This document shows, one piece after another, positions 7,542 through 15,113 of a stretch of DNA of 15,461 nt. A program made the position numbers and the translations under genes. Within the stretch, counting starts at the first letter, position 1, and the number at the start of each line of letters is the position of its first letter. Below the pieces are notes generated by a model. The model did no database searches. It was not told the origin of the DNA and saw nothing but the letters and a program-made list of their open reading frames with translations. The stretch lies in assembly GCA_945861235.1 (NCBI GenBank), contig CAMATV010000029.1, forward strand, positions 1 through 15,461, in the 5' to 3' direction. Source of the DNA: Opitutus sp. GAS368. Its GTDB lineage: Bacteria; Verrucomicrobiota; Verrucomicrobiia; Opitutales; Opitutaceae.

Positions 7542-7840
7542 ACGGTCCCATGGGAAAAGATTTCGAGCACCTGAACCGCCTTCCCAAGCCGAGCGCACGG
7601 GCAACGTCCGGATCAAGCTGCCGCTAGCGATGGACGATCGGATCCCGCGCAATTTCAGTGGTGTGCAAACTTCCGGCGAATTTCACCGTCTAGCGCCGCG
7701 AACCGGCGACACCTCAGCGTCACCCGATCGACACCTCTAGGCTGCAGAATGCCTGCCGATTGTGGCGGGACGGTGACATTTGATCGTCCCTGTGCAGTTG
7801 CTCTTGTGCTCCCGCTTCCCGCGTGGATGGCTTCGCTGGC
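7542..7840 (+). other. Intergenic region upstream of btaA
   Basis: About 300 nt separate the GH3 stop from the btaA start. Open frames crossing this stretch continue from shadows inside the GH3 gene and show no protein-like composition, so no extra gene is called. The notable content is a run of three 7-mers at an 11-nt period (7706-7734) with a possible -10 downstream. No rho-independent terminator for the GH3 gene is visible. Confidence 0.55.
7706..7750 (+). promoter_or_regulatory. Candidate Pho-box-like triple repeat with -10
   Basis: Three 7-mers start exactly 11 nt apart: GCGACAC (7706), GCGTCAC (7717) and TCGACAC (7728), with 4-nt spacers CTCA and CCGA. A 7+4 direct-repeat layout is the known form of PhoB binding sites (CTGTCAT-type half-sites), although these copies match the E. 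coli consensus only partly (4-5 of 7). A -10-like CAGAAT (7745-7750, 4 of 6) starts 10 nt after the last copy, close to the spacing known for Pho promoters. A start near 7757 would leave a leader of about 80 nt before btaA. This is a prediction; chance is possible in GC-rich DNA. Confidence 0.3.
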
Positions 7841-9028
7841 ATGACCGCCGAACCTCGCGCCACTGCGGCCCGCCGCTTCTTCAAAGCGACGCATGACCTC
7901 GTTTTTCACCACGTCCATGGCGGTCAGCTTATTTACAACGCCTGCTGGGAGGATCCGCGCATCGACCGCGAGCTCATGGCCCTCGACGCCGACAGTCGAG
8001 TCGTGATGATCACCAGCGCCGGTTGTAACGCCCTCGACTACTTGCTCGATGGCCCGGCCGAGATCCACGCCGTCGACGTGAACCCGCGCCAAAACGCGGT
8101 GCTCGAATTAAAACTCGCGCTCATCCGCCGCGGGGACTTCGGCGACCTGTTCGAATTTTTCGGCATCGGTTCGCACGAGCGTTTCAAACCCGTCTATCGC
8201 TCGCTCCGCGCTGGGCTCTCCGCATCGGCGCGCTCCTTCTGGGATGACAAAATTTCGTTCTTCGACCCGGGAAGTCTGAAAAAATCTTTCTACTACCACG
8301 GTGCCGCCGGCATGGCGGCGTGGCTGCTGGGCGGTGCGCTCTTCCGGGCGAAGCCGAACATCAAGAATCATGCCTTGTGTCTGCTCGATGCGGATACATT
8401 GGCCCAGCAGGCCCGCGTCTACGCGCTGCTGGAACCCAAGATTTGGGGGAAACTCAGCCACTGGCTCATCCGTCAGCGCATGGTCATGACGCTGCTGGGC
8501 GTCCCGGCACCGCAGATCAAACTGATCGAGGATCATTATCCCGGCGGCCTCACGAGCTACGTGAAGGACAAACTCCGGCACGTCATGTCGGCACTCCCCG
8601 CCCGCGAAAACTATTTCTGGCGGGTCTATATGACGGGCTCCTACACGCTCTCCTGTTGCCCAAACTACCTCCGCGAAGAAAATCTCCCTGTCCTTGCCCG
8701 GCGCGCTGGCGCGCTGCACACCCACACCGCCAGCGTCTCCGAGTTCCTCCGAAAGAACCCCGGCGTGTATTCGCACTACGTCTTGTTGGATCATCAAGAC
8801 TGGCTGGCCTGGCACGAGCCCGCCGCTCTCGCGGAGGAGTGGGAACTGATCTTTGCAAACAGCCGACCCGGCACGCGGATTCTCATGCGGTCAGCCGGTC
8901 TCGACCTCAGCTTTGTTCCCGCGGCCGTGCGCGCGCGGTTGCGCTTTTTCCCGGAACGCACGGAACCGCTGCACCGCACCGACCGCGTCGGCACTTACGG
9001 CAGCCTCCACTTCGCCGAGGTCGTCTAG
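7841..9028 (+). CDS. btaA: BtaA: SAM:diacylglycerol 3-amino-3-carboxypropyltransferase (DUF3419)
   Basis: This 395-residue protein carries out the first step of betaine lipid (DGTS) synthesis: it moves the 3-amino-3-carboxypropyl group of S-adenosylmethionine to diacylglycerol, giving diacylglyceryl-homoserine. Family features are YNACWEDPRID at residues 32-42, the SAM-binding block ITSAGCNALDYL at 57-68 followed by AVDVNPRQ at 77-84, a central aromatic-rich region, CCPNYLR near 278 and LLDHQDWL near 318. Length is close to the ~400 residues usual for bacterial BtaA. I chose ATG 7841; an in-frame GTG at 7823 would add six residues, and neither has a good ribosome binding site. btaB starts 22 nt downstream, the arrangement known in Rhodobacter. 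No frameshift is present. It likely acts at the cytoplasmic membrane face. Confidence 0.93.
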   Translation: MTAEPRATAARRFFKATHDLVFHHVHGGQLIYNACWEDPRIDRELMALDADSRVVMITSAGCNALDYLLDGPAEIHAVDVNPRQNAVLELKLALIRRGDFGDLFEFFGIGSHERFKPVYRSLRAGLSASARSFWDDKISFFDPGSLKKSFYYHGAAGMAAWLLGGALFRAKPNIKNHALCLLDADTLAQQARVYALLEPKIWGKLSHWLIRQRMVMTLLGVPAPQIKLIEDHYPGGLTSYVKDKLRHVMSALPARENYFWRVYMTGSYTLSCCPNYLREENLPVLARRAGALHTHTASVSEFLRKNPGVYSHYVLLDHQDWLAWHEPAALAEEWELIFANSRPGTRILMRSAGLDLSFVPAAVRARLRFFPERTEPLHRTDRVGTYGSLHFAEVV

Positions 9029-9050
9029 CGTTGCCAGCCACGCCTTGCTC

Positions 9051-9704
9051 ATGAAACCCGTCGCCGTTTCACACCGCACCCGCGCCTCGGATACGACACG
9101 TTCGCTAGAAAAATACTACGCGCTTCATGCCCATATTTATGATGCGACCCGCTGGGCGTTTCTCTTCGGCCGCAGCGCCATTCTTGAGGTGGCCCGCTCG
9201 GCGGCACCCGCACCGCTCCGCATTCTCGAGGTCGGTTGCGGCACTGGGCGCAACCTCATCCAACTCGCCCGGCTCTTTCCGCACGCTCAGCTCACCGGGG
9301 TCGATCTCTCCGCTGCCATGCTGAATGTCGCCCGCCGCAAAACGGCGTGCTACGGACCGCGCATTTCGCTCAAGGCCCAGAGTTACCATGCTCCCCTTGG
9401 CCGGACCGGTGGCTACGACCTCGTGCTGTGCTCTTACGCACTCTCCATGTTTAACCCCGGTTTCGAGGCCGCGATCGCATCGGCCCGCGCCGACCTGAAG
9501 TACAACGGGCACTTCGCCCTCGTCGACTTCCATGCCAGCCGGTGGCCATGGTTTACGCGCTGGATGCAGATCAACCATGTGCGGATGGACGGCCAACTCC
9601 TGCCCCTCCTCCGCGAAAATTTCACGCCGGTGATCGACCACATTCGTCCCGCGTATGGCGGCGTCTGGGATTACGGCCTCTTTGTCGGGCGCAAAAAGGA
9701 CTGA
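9051..9704 (+). CDS. btaB: BtaB: diacylglyceryl-homoserine N-methyltransferase
   Basis: This 217-residue class I methyltransferase is about the size of known BtaB, which adds three methyl groups to diacylglyceryl-homoserine to make DGTS. The N-terminal segment KYYALHAHIYDATRW (residues 21-35) and the following FLFGR are characteristic of BtaB-like proteins. SAM motif I is ILEVGCGTGRN (58-68) and the acidic ribose contact is in TGVDLS (D85). YDLVLCSYALSM is the motif II region, and a late DF/H-rich stretch (ALVDFHASRW) follows. ATG 9051 was chosen because the frame upstream (to 8853) is a shadow of btaA and lacks protein-like sequence. It lies 22 nt after btaA and 1 nt before the hydroxylase gene, so the three are surely co-transcribed. 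Confidence 0.9.
   Translation: MKPVAVSHRTRASDTTRSLEKYYALHAHIYDATRWAFLFGRSAILEVARSAAPAPLRILEVGCGTGRNLIQLARLFPHAQLTGVDLSAAMLNVARRKTACYGPRISLKAQSYHAPLGRTGGYDLVLCSYALSMFNPGFEAAIASARADLKYNGHFALVDFHASRWPWFTRWMQINHVRMDGQLLPLLRENFTPVIDHIRPAYGGVWDYGLFVGRKKD
9696..9700 (+). promoter_or_regulatory. Shine-Dalgarno site of the hydroxylase gene
   Basis: AAGGA lies inside the 3' end of btaB, 5 nt before the hydroxylase ATG. It is the only clear ribosome binding site noticed among the genes of this window and supports ATG 9706 over longer starts. Confidence 0.65.
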
Positions 9705-9705
9705 C

Positions 9706-10608
9706 ATGGTCCGGCTCGGCACCCTGCTGGACTATGCGCTTTGGCCGGGTCTCCTCGGCACGTCCTGCCTTGGCCTCGGCTTCGGGATCGCCCACGCTCG
9801 GGGTCCGCTCGCGTTCAATCTCGCCTACCTCGGGCTCGCGCTGACCCTGTATTTCTTGGAAAGAATCCGTCCTCACGAAACCGAGTGGCTCAAGTCGGAC
9901 GGACAGGAAATCCCCGATCTCGCGCATACATTTTTCACAAAAATCTCCGTGCAGATCTCTGTGGTCGCATTGGCGAACCTCGGCATCGCCGAACAATTCG
10001 GAACGCGGGGTGGTAGCAGCGTGTGGCCCCTGGCTTGGCCGCTGGCGGCGCAAGTCACCCTCGGACTCGTCGCCGCGGAATTCGGACTCTACTGGGCGCA
10101 CCGGCTCGCTCACGTCTGGCTGCCGCTCTGGCGTTTCCACGCCGTGCACCATAGCTCGATCCGACTGTGGTTCTTCAACACCGGCCGGTTCCACTTCGTG
10201 GATACGCTCAAGAGCATGGTTTTCGCCGTGCCCATCCTCGTACTCGCAGGCGCACCGGGAGACGTCATCATCTGGGTCAGTGGGCTGACCGCTTTCATCG
10301 GCATTCTCACCCACTGCAATGTCCGGATGCGCTTTGGCTGGCTCAATCTGGTCTTTAACACACCGGGCCTGCACCGCTGGCACCACAGTATGGACCTCCG
10401 GGAGGGCAACAAAAACTATGGCGAAAATCTCGTCCTTTGGGATCTGCTGTTCGGCACCTATTTCGACGACTCCCGACGCACTCCCCCCGCGAAAATCGGG
10501 ATTCGCGAAGCGATGCCCGCCACCTTCCTCGGCCAGGTGCTGGCACCCTTCGCTTGGGAACGAATTCAAAAGCGGAAAAAACCACTCGGCCGCGAGCCGA
10601 CCAATTAG
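9706..10608 (+). CDS. Membrane fatty acid hydroxylase / sterol desaturase superfamily protein
   Basis: The 300-residue integral membrane protein carries the diiron histidine motifs of the fatty acid hydroxylase superfamily: H132-x3-H136 (HRLAH), H145-x2-H148-H149 (HAVHH), a single His203 (THCN) and H223-x2-H226-H227 (HRWHH). Hydrophobic segments occur near residues 8-28, 35-50, 74-93, 108-131 and 165-200, leaving the His clusters on the cytoplasmic side as in known members. The C-terminal ~25 residues are basic (RIQKRKKPLGR). Unlike its neighbours it has a good ribosome binding site, AAGGA at 9696-9700, 5 nt from ATG 9706, which fixes the start. Family members oxidise sterols, fatty acyl chains or alkylglycerol ethers using O2. 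Position 1 nt after btaB suggests it modifies the acyl chains of betaine lipids or a related lipid; the substrate is inferred. Confidence 0.88.
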   Translation: MVRLGTLLDYALWPGLLGTSCLGLGFGIAHARGPLAFNLAYLGLALTLYFLERIRPHETEWLKSDGQEIPDLAHTFFTKISVQISVVALANLGIAEQFGTRGGSSVWPLAWPLAAQVTLGLVAAEFGLYWAHRLAHVWLPLWRFHAVHHSSIRLWFFNTGRFHFVDTLKSMVFAVPILVLAGAPGDVIIWVSGLTAFIGILTHCNVRMRFGWLNLVFNTPGLHRWHHSMDLREGNKNYGENLVLWDLLFGTYFDDSRRTPPAKIGIREAMPATFLGQVLAPFAWERIQKRKKPLGREPTN

Positions 10609-10874
10609 CCTGGCGATGCTCGTGAGCCGCGGCGTCCGCTTCGTCCCACGAACGATGACTCGCGCAGCACTCAGGCTGCGGCGCCGCTCCTCGGCGATGA
10701 GCCTATTTAACCCGCGAACACGGCGCCCCTCAAACGGCAGAGGTGGCGGAGGATCTCTCCAGACTCGCCGCTGAGCTCGCTTGTCGCACCATCGTCACAT
10801 AAAAGCCTCCGGTTCGTCATACAACCCCGGTATTTTCCCGGTCCTTCGGTCTCAAGACCCGCTCTCAAAACCAC
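10609..10874 (+). other. Intergenic region before the TonB-dependent receptor gene
   Basis: This 266-nt gap probably holds the end of the lipid operon and the receptor promoter. CGCAGC (10663-10668) and GCTGCG (10675-10680) form a perfect 6-bp hairpin with a 6-nt loop, overlapped by the palindrome GCGGCGCCGC (10678-10687). No T-run follows, so it is not a standard rho-independent terminator. The last ~85 nt are less GC-rich (ACATAAAA near 10797, TATTTT at 10831), as expected near a promoter, but no -35/-10 pair with good spacing could be assigned. No Fur-like palindrome, riboswitch core or credible small gene was seen. Confidence 0.45.
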
Positions 10875-13800
10875 ATGAAAAACTTGTCCTCTTCCCGACC
10901 TGCGCTTCCCTACCGGTATCTACGCTGCGCAGTGCGAATTGCTCCGCTCGCCGCTGCTCTGGCCTTCGTCAACGTTGCCACCGCGGCCGAATCGGCTTCA
11001 GCGCCGAATAAAAACCTCGCCAAGTCGGAGGTCGTCTCGCTGCAAAATTTCGTCGTCACCGGCTCCAATATCCAACGCACGGACCTCGAAAAAGTGGTTC
11101 CCATTACCGTCCTCGATCAGGACGCGATGACCGTGCGCAACGCCCTTCTGCCCGTGGATATGCTCACCACGCTGCCTTCGGTGGTAAATTTGCCCGAGAA
11201 TGAAACGCGCCTCGGTTCCTCCGGCGCTCGCGGCGACAACGCCAACATCAATCTCCGCAACCTCGGTTCCACCGCCACCCTCATCCTCGTCAACGGCCGC
11301 CGCATGGCCATCAACCCGATGACCGCCGGCTTGTCGCAGGCCGTGAACGTCAACCAACTGCCCACGCAAGGCATCGAGCGCATCGAGATCCTCCGCGACG
11401 GTGCCTCGGCCATTTACGGTTCCGATGCCGTCGCCGGCGTCATCAACTACGTCCTCAAACGCGAATTCAAGGGCGCCGAGATCAACGTGCGCCAAGGCTT
11501 CACCGAAGACGGCGGCGCTCAGAGCACCCAGGTCGCACTCACCTTCGGATCGAGCTTCGCCGGTGGGCGCGGCCGTTTTTTCGGCACCGTGGAATCACTC
11601 TACAAGGAAGCTATTTTCCTTCGCGACCGCGATTTCAGCGTGACCTCTAATCTCACCGCCATCGCCCCCGCGCCGTTTAATACGTTCGGCGGCGCTTTCG
11701 ACGCCCGCACCGCTCGCGGTCGTTACCCGATCTTCCGCCTTGGCACCGCCACCGCCAGCAACTACTTCCGCCCCGTCGCCGGCACCCCTACGCTTACAAC
11801 CGTCGCCCCGACTTTCGCCGCCAATCCGGAGTTTTACCTCGATCTGAACCAATTCGGCATGGCTTCGCCGCGTATGGCCCGCGCCAACTCCTTCTTCTCC
11901 GCCGAATACGATCTCACGAAACGCATCACCGCCTTCGCCGATTTCTCTTACTACACCGCCGATTCCACGATGGTTCGCCAGCCCCTCGCCCTCAACGCCC
12001 CCACCACCGATAAGCTCGCCACGCTCTCCCTCGACAATCCCTACAACCCCTACGGCTCACGCTTCTATTCCGCCACCGGCGCCGCCAACACCGATGGCTC
12101 CCTTCGCCTGACCGGCGCCCCGCGCACCGTCAGCCTCGTCTCCGTCACCCTACCCGATCTCGGCGTCGAAAAAATCACCACCACGGCCAATGTCATCCGC
12201 TTCGCCAGCGGCGTGCGCGGCAAACTCGGCGACACGTGGACTTGGGAAACATCCGGCTTCTACAACCGCGTGAATGGCGAAGATAAAGCCTACCCCGACG
12301 TCCGCGAGAGCCTCCTCCTCAAAGCCCTCCAAGGCACCGATGCCAACGCGTATAATCCCTTCGGTTACACCTTCAAAGTGCAAAACGGCGCTGTCGTCGC
12401 CGACAAACTCTACACGAATCCCGCCGCTGTCGTTGACTCCTTCTCCGCCGTCTTCGCCCGCCAAGCCGAGAGCTCCCTCGCCAGCGGCGAACTGCGTGTG
12501 ACCGGCCGTCTGCTCCGCTGGTGGGGCGGTGATATCATGGCCTCCTTCGGCGGCGAATACCGCAAGGACAAGCTCGCCGATGAACGCCCGCCATTCAGCG
12601 GCGAAAATCCCGCCGGCGTCGGCTTGGAAATCACCGATAACGACTTTCTCCTCCATCCGCCGCGGCCCGACGTCATCGGCGAACGTAACATCACCAGCCT
12701 CTACTCCGAGCTCGTACTGCCCTTGGTTGGCGCCGAACGCCGCCTGACCTTCATCAACACCTTGGAGCTCACCGCCTCTGCTCGCATGGAAAACTACAGC
12801 GATTTTGGTGAGACCACCAAGCCCAAGGTCGGCGTGAATTGGCGTCCGCTCTCTTGGCTCATGCTCCGCGGCTCCTACAATAAGGGCTTCATGGCCCCGA
12901 GTCTCGCCGCCCTCTTCACCAGCCCGCGGTGGTCCATCACTGCCGGCGCTGGTGACATCGACATCTACCGCAACCCCGTCACCAGAGAAGGCGCTTACGT
13001 TCAACGCGGCTACTTCGGCGGCAACCCCAACCTCAAGGCCTCCGAATCCGCAGGTACGACCTACGGCGTCGTCATCGACGTGCCGGGCATCCGCGGCCTC
13101 AGCGTGACCGCCGACCATTGGCGCATCGAGCGCACCAACCTCCTCGGCTCCCGCAACGGCGCCCAGATCCGCGCCAGCGATGTTTCCCTCATCCAAGACT
13201 ACACCAAAGCCCAACTCGCCGCCGGTCGCTCCATCTCGACTATCGATCTCGGCAGCGGCACCGCCGCCTACAAGGGCGACCCCGACATCGTGCGCTACGC
13301 CGTCACCCCCGATGACACCGCCGCTTTCAACACCTTCAACGCCGCCAACCCCGGCAACCCCCAAGCCACCGCGGGTAAGATTTTCTCCTTCAACCAACCG
13401 TGGATTAACATCTCCGGCAGTGAAAACGAGGGCGTCGATTTCGGCCTGCGTTACGTGCTACCCAAACTTCCCTTCGGCAACGTCACGCTCAACTCCGATT
13501 GGTCCTACCTCGTAAGCTCCCGCTCCGTGCAGCAACCGGCCAACCTCCCCGCCGTCGAGACCAACGACCTCACCGTCAACGGCGTCTCCCGTTGGCGTGG
13601 CACGAGCAACGTCACTTGGCGCCGCAACGCCTGGACCGCCAACCTCGGTGCCTACTACGTCGGCCCTTCCCAAGACTCCGGCGCCACCACTACGGCAGCG
13701 CTTTACGAGTCACTCGGTCGCCCAAACTACATCGCGAAACATTTCACCGGCGGCCAATTCGTTTACCGCTACGTCATGGCTTCGAGCATCTCCTACAACG

Positions 13801-13988
13801 CCTCCGTCGGTTACCGTTTCAGCGGCACCACTTCTTGGCTGCGCGGCACGCGCGTGCGGCTCGGCGTCACCAACCTCACCAACCAGGCCCCGCCGCTCGC
13901 CACGGGCGGCTTCGGTTACAGCCCCGGCGTGAGCCAAAACCTCCTCTCGGGCCGCGCTTGGTTCTTCGAAGCCGCGCGTAGCTTTTAA
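10875..13988 (+). CDS. TonB-dependent outer-membrane receptor
   Basis: The 1037-residue protein is a ligand-gated outer-membrane transporter driven by TonB. It begins with an Arg-rich signal peptide of about 38 residues ending in an ATAA-like cleavage site. A short linker carries VVSLQNFVVTGS, which resembles the TonB-box/plug entry of many Verrucomicrobiota receptors. The plug domain follows to about residue 195 with typical blocks: VPITVLDQD, NINLRNLG, TLILVNGRR, IERIEILRDGASAIYG and INYVLKREF. The rest is a large beta-barrel rich in alternating aromatic strands, ending in the expected C-terminal phenylalanine (AARSF). There is no N-terminal STN or carboxypeptidase-regulatory-like domain, so no sigma/anti-sigma signalling arm. 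The substrate is unknown; no siderophore, vitamin or polysaccharide genes flank it. It probably shares a transcript with the secreted protein 6 nt downstream. Confidence 0.93.
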   Translation: MKNLSSSRPALPYRYLRCAVRIAPLAAALAFVNVATAAESASAPNKNLAKSEVVSLQNFVVTGSNIQRTDLEKVVPITVLDQDAMTVRNALLPVDMLTTLPSVVNLPENETRLGSSGARGDNANINLRNLGSTATLILVNGRRMAINPMTAGLSQAVNVNQLPTQGIERIEILRDGASAIYGSDAVAGVINYVLKREFKGAEINVRQGFTEDGGAQSTQVALTFGSSFAGGRGRFFGTVESLYKEAIFLRDRDFSVTSNLTAIAPAPFNTFGGAFDARTARGRYPIFRLGTATASNYFRPVAGTPTLTTVAPTFAANPEFYLDLNQFGMASPRMARANSFFSAEYDLTKRITAFADFSYYTADSTMVRQPLALNAPTTDKLATLSLDNPYNPYGSRFYSATGAANTDGSLRLTGAPRTVSLVSVTLPDLGVEKITTTANVIRFASGVRGKLGDTWTWETSGFYNRVNGEDKAYPDVRESLLLKALQGTDANAYNPFGYTFKVQNGAVVADKLYTNPAAVVDSFSAVFARQAESSLASGELRVTGRLLRWWGGDIMASFGGEYRKDKLADERPPFSGENPAGVGLEITDNDFLLHPPRPDVIGERNITSLYSELVLPLVGAERRLTFINTLELTASARMENYSDFGETTKPKVGVNWRPLSWLMLRGSYNKGFMAPSLAALFTSPRWSITAGAGDIDIYRNPVTREGAYVQRGYFGGNPNLKASESAGTTYGVVIDVPGIRGLSVTADHWRIERTNLLGSRNGAQIRASDVSLIQDYTKAQLAAGRSISTIDLGSGTAAYKGDPDIVRYAVTPDDTAAFNTFNAANPGNPQATAGKIFSFNQPWINISGSENEGVDFGLRYVLPKLPFGNVTLNSDWSYLVSSRSVQQPANLPAVETNDLTVNGVSRWRGTSNVTWRRNAWTANLGAYYVGPSQDSGATTTAALYESLGRPNYIAKHFTGGQFVYRYVMASSISYNASVGYRFSGTTSWLRGTRVRLGVTNLTNQAPPLATGGFGYSPGVSQNLLSGRAWFFEAARSF

Positions 13989-13994
13989 TCCGCC

Positions 13995-14906
13995 ATGAAA
14001 CTCCGCGCCCTCTCGGTTCTCCTCATCGCCACCTCGCCCGTCCTGCGTGCGGCCGAGTCGGCTCCGGCCGATCCGGTCCGCGAGGCGACCCGCGCTTGGC
14101 TCGCGAGTTTGCCCGCGGCCCCTAAATCCGAGCTCACGCACCACGGACTCGTCGCGGAGGAATTGCGCCGGTGGAAGACCCGCGGCGCCAATCAGGGCGT
14201 CGCGGTCGACGCGCACCACTTCTACGGCATCGGCAACTATGTGGTTGGCAAATACGACAAAACCACCGGCGCGCGCGTCGCCGAATGGGTCGGCCTGCGC
14301 GGCGGTGCCACGATTCACCTCAACGGCGGCCTCATCCAAGACGGCCAGCTCGTGCTCGCGCATTCCAACTTTCCCCAGCTGCCCATGGCCAGCTCCTTGG
14401 AATATTTCGACCCGGCTACCGTTCAGCCCGTGAAATCCCTCAGCCTCGGCATCCGCCACGGCTCACTCACATGGGCGGAGAAAAAAGCTGGTTTTTGGTG
14501 GGCCTGCTTTGCCCATTACAACGATCAGGGAACCGCCCCGGGGACCGACAACCGTAGCACGCTTTTCGGTAAATTTGACGACCAGTGGAACGTACTCGAA
14601 TCGTGGATATTTCCTCCGCAAGTCATCGCCCATTGGGGCAAGAGCAGTTCCTCTGGCGGCAGCTGGGGCGACGACGGCCTGCTCTACACGACGGGCCACG
14701 ATGAAAAAAAACTCTACGTGCTCCGGGTTCCCAAAATGGGCGTGAGCCTCGACTACGTCACGACCATCGACGTGCCCTTCGAAGGCCAATCGTGGGCATG
14801 GGACCGAAGCGATCCACGCGTGATCTACGGCATTATCCGCCGCACCGGCGAGGTCGTCGTCGCGCGGATCCCGGCGTTGCCTGCGCAATTGCTTTCGCGT
14901 CTGTAG
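13995..14906 (+). CDS. Secreted protein of unknown function, possibly beta-propeller-like
   Basis: The 303-residue protein has a signal peptide (MKLRALSVLLIATSPVLRAA, then ESAP), so it is exported to the periplasm or outer surface. No catalytic motif is recognised. The mature part has repeated short beta-type segments ending in polar turns (for example NYVVGKYDKTTG, GGLIQDGQLVLAHSN, DDGLLYTTGHDEKKLYVLRVP and DPRVIYGIIRRTGEVVVARIP), a pattern seen in beta-propeller proteins of the SMP-30/YncE type. Conserved-looking HHFYGIGNY, HLNGG and SWGDDG segments could line a ligand site. It follows the TonB receptor by 6 nt with no ribosome binding site, so co-expression is likely, perhaps as a binding or processing partner of the same substrate. 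Fold and role are inferred. Confidence 0.75.
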   Translation: MKLRALSVLLIATSPVLRAAESAPADPVREATRAWLASLPAAPKSELTHHGLVAEELRRWKTRGANQGVAVDAHHFYGIGNYVVGKYDKTTGARVAEWVGLRGGATIHLNGGLIQDGQLVLAHSNFPQLPMASSLEYFDPATVQPVKSLSLGIRHGSLTWAEKKAGFWWACFAHYNDQGTAPGTDNRSTLFGKFDDQWNVLESWIFPPQVIAHWGKSSSSGGSWGDDGLLYTTGHDEKKLYVLRVPKMGVSLDYVTTIDVPFEGQSWAWDRSDPRVIYGIIRRTGEVVVARIPALPAQLLSRL

Positions 14907-15113
14907 CAATCGGGGCTCAACGACACCGTCGCGATGGAGCGTCGCACGGGCTTTCCAGCCTGTAAATCCAGGAGTGGTTCCGCGTGTCCAGCCCTCGTCC
15001 GGAACTTCGCCGCTGTTCCCCTGCAGGGAGCAACGCACCACCGTGCCGCGCTTTCTGCCGCGTTTTTCGCCGTTGCGCCGCGATTTCGGGAGCAATCAAC
15101 TCATCCCATTATT
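14907..15113 (+). other. Structured intergenic region, REP-like
   Basis: This 207-nt gap contains a hairpin at 14946-14963, arms ACGGGCT and AGCCTGT around a TTCC loop (one G-T pair). A second inverted pair follows, GTTCCG at 14977-14982 with CGGAAC at 15000-15005. The sequence resembles dispersed intergenic repeats that I recall from Verrucomicrobiota and Planctomycetota genomes, but only one copy is in the window. An open frame from ATG 14934 runs through it into the next gene; its composition does not look like protein. The hairpin lies about 40 nt after the upstream stop and could also affect termination, although no T-run follows. Confidence 0.4.
14946..14963 (+). repeat. Hairpin, candidate REP element
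   Basis: A 7-bp stem (ACGGGCT/AGCCTGT, one G-T wobble) closes a TTCC loop. The motif GGCTTTCCAGCC is self-complementary and typical in form of short repetitive extragenic palindromes. Copy number in the genome decides whether it is a repeat. Confidence 0.35.

Noticed and set aside
7192..7740. Open frame of 182 codons crossing the GH3 end into the intergenic gap
   Set aside because: Most of it is out of frame over the GH3 gene and the tail has Ser/Pro/Arg-rich shadow composition.
8853..9050. N-terminal extension of btaB
   Set aside because: It overlaps the conserved end of btaA and has low-complexity shadow composition; the family N terminus fits ATG 9051.
9084..9104. Second copy of the 4763-4782 palindrome (similar CGGATACGA...ACGTTC string)
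   Set aside because: It is within the btaB coding start, only partly matches and has lost the arm symmetry; it is explained as coding sequence.
10661..10687. Rho-independent terminator after the hydroxylase gene
   Set aside because: The hairpin is perfect but only 6 bp, and no T-run follows it.
10609..10874. Riboswitch or Fur box upstream of the TonB receptor
   Set aside because: No B12-box-like conserved core and no 19-bp Fur-type palindrome could be seen.
12150..13397. 415-codon open frame on the minus strand inside the TonB receptor gene
   Set aside because: It is exactly antisense to a clear beta-barrel sequence, and its Gly/Glu/Val-rich composition is what GC-rich third positions produce on the opposite strand.
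14934..15113. ATG start 60 codons upstream for the last membrane protein
   Set aside because: The added residues are translated from the hairpin region, are rich in Arg, Cys and Ser, and show no family-like pattern; GTG 15114 is preferred.
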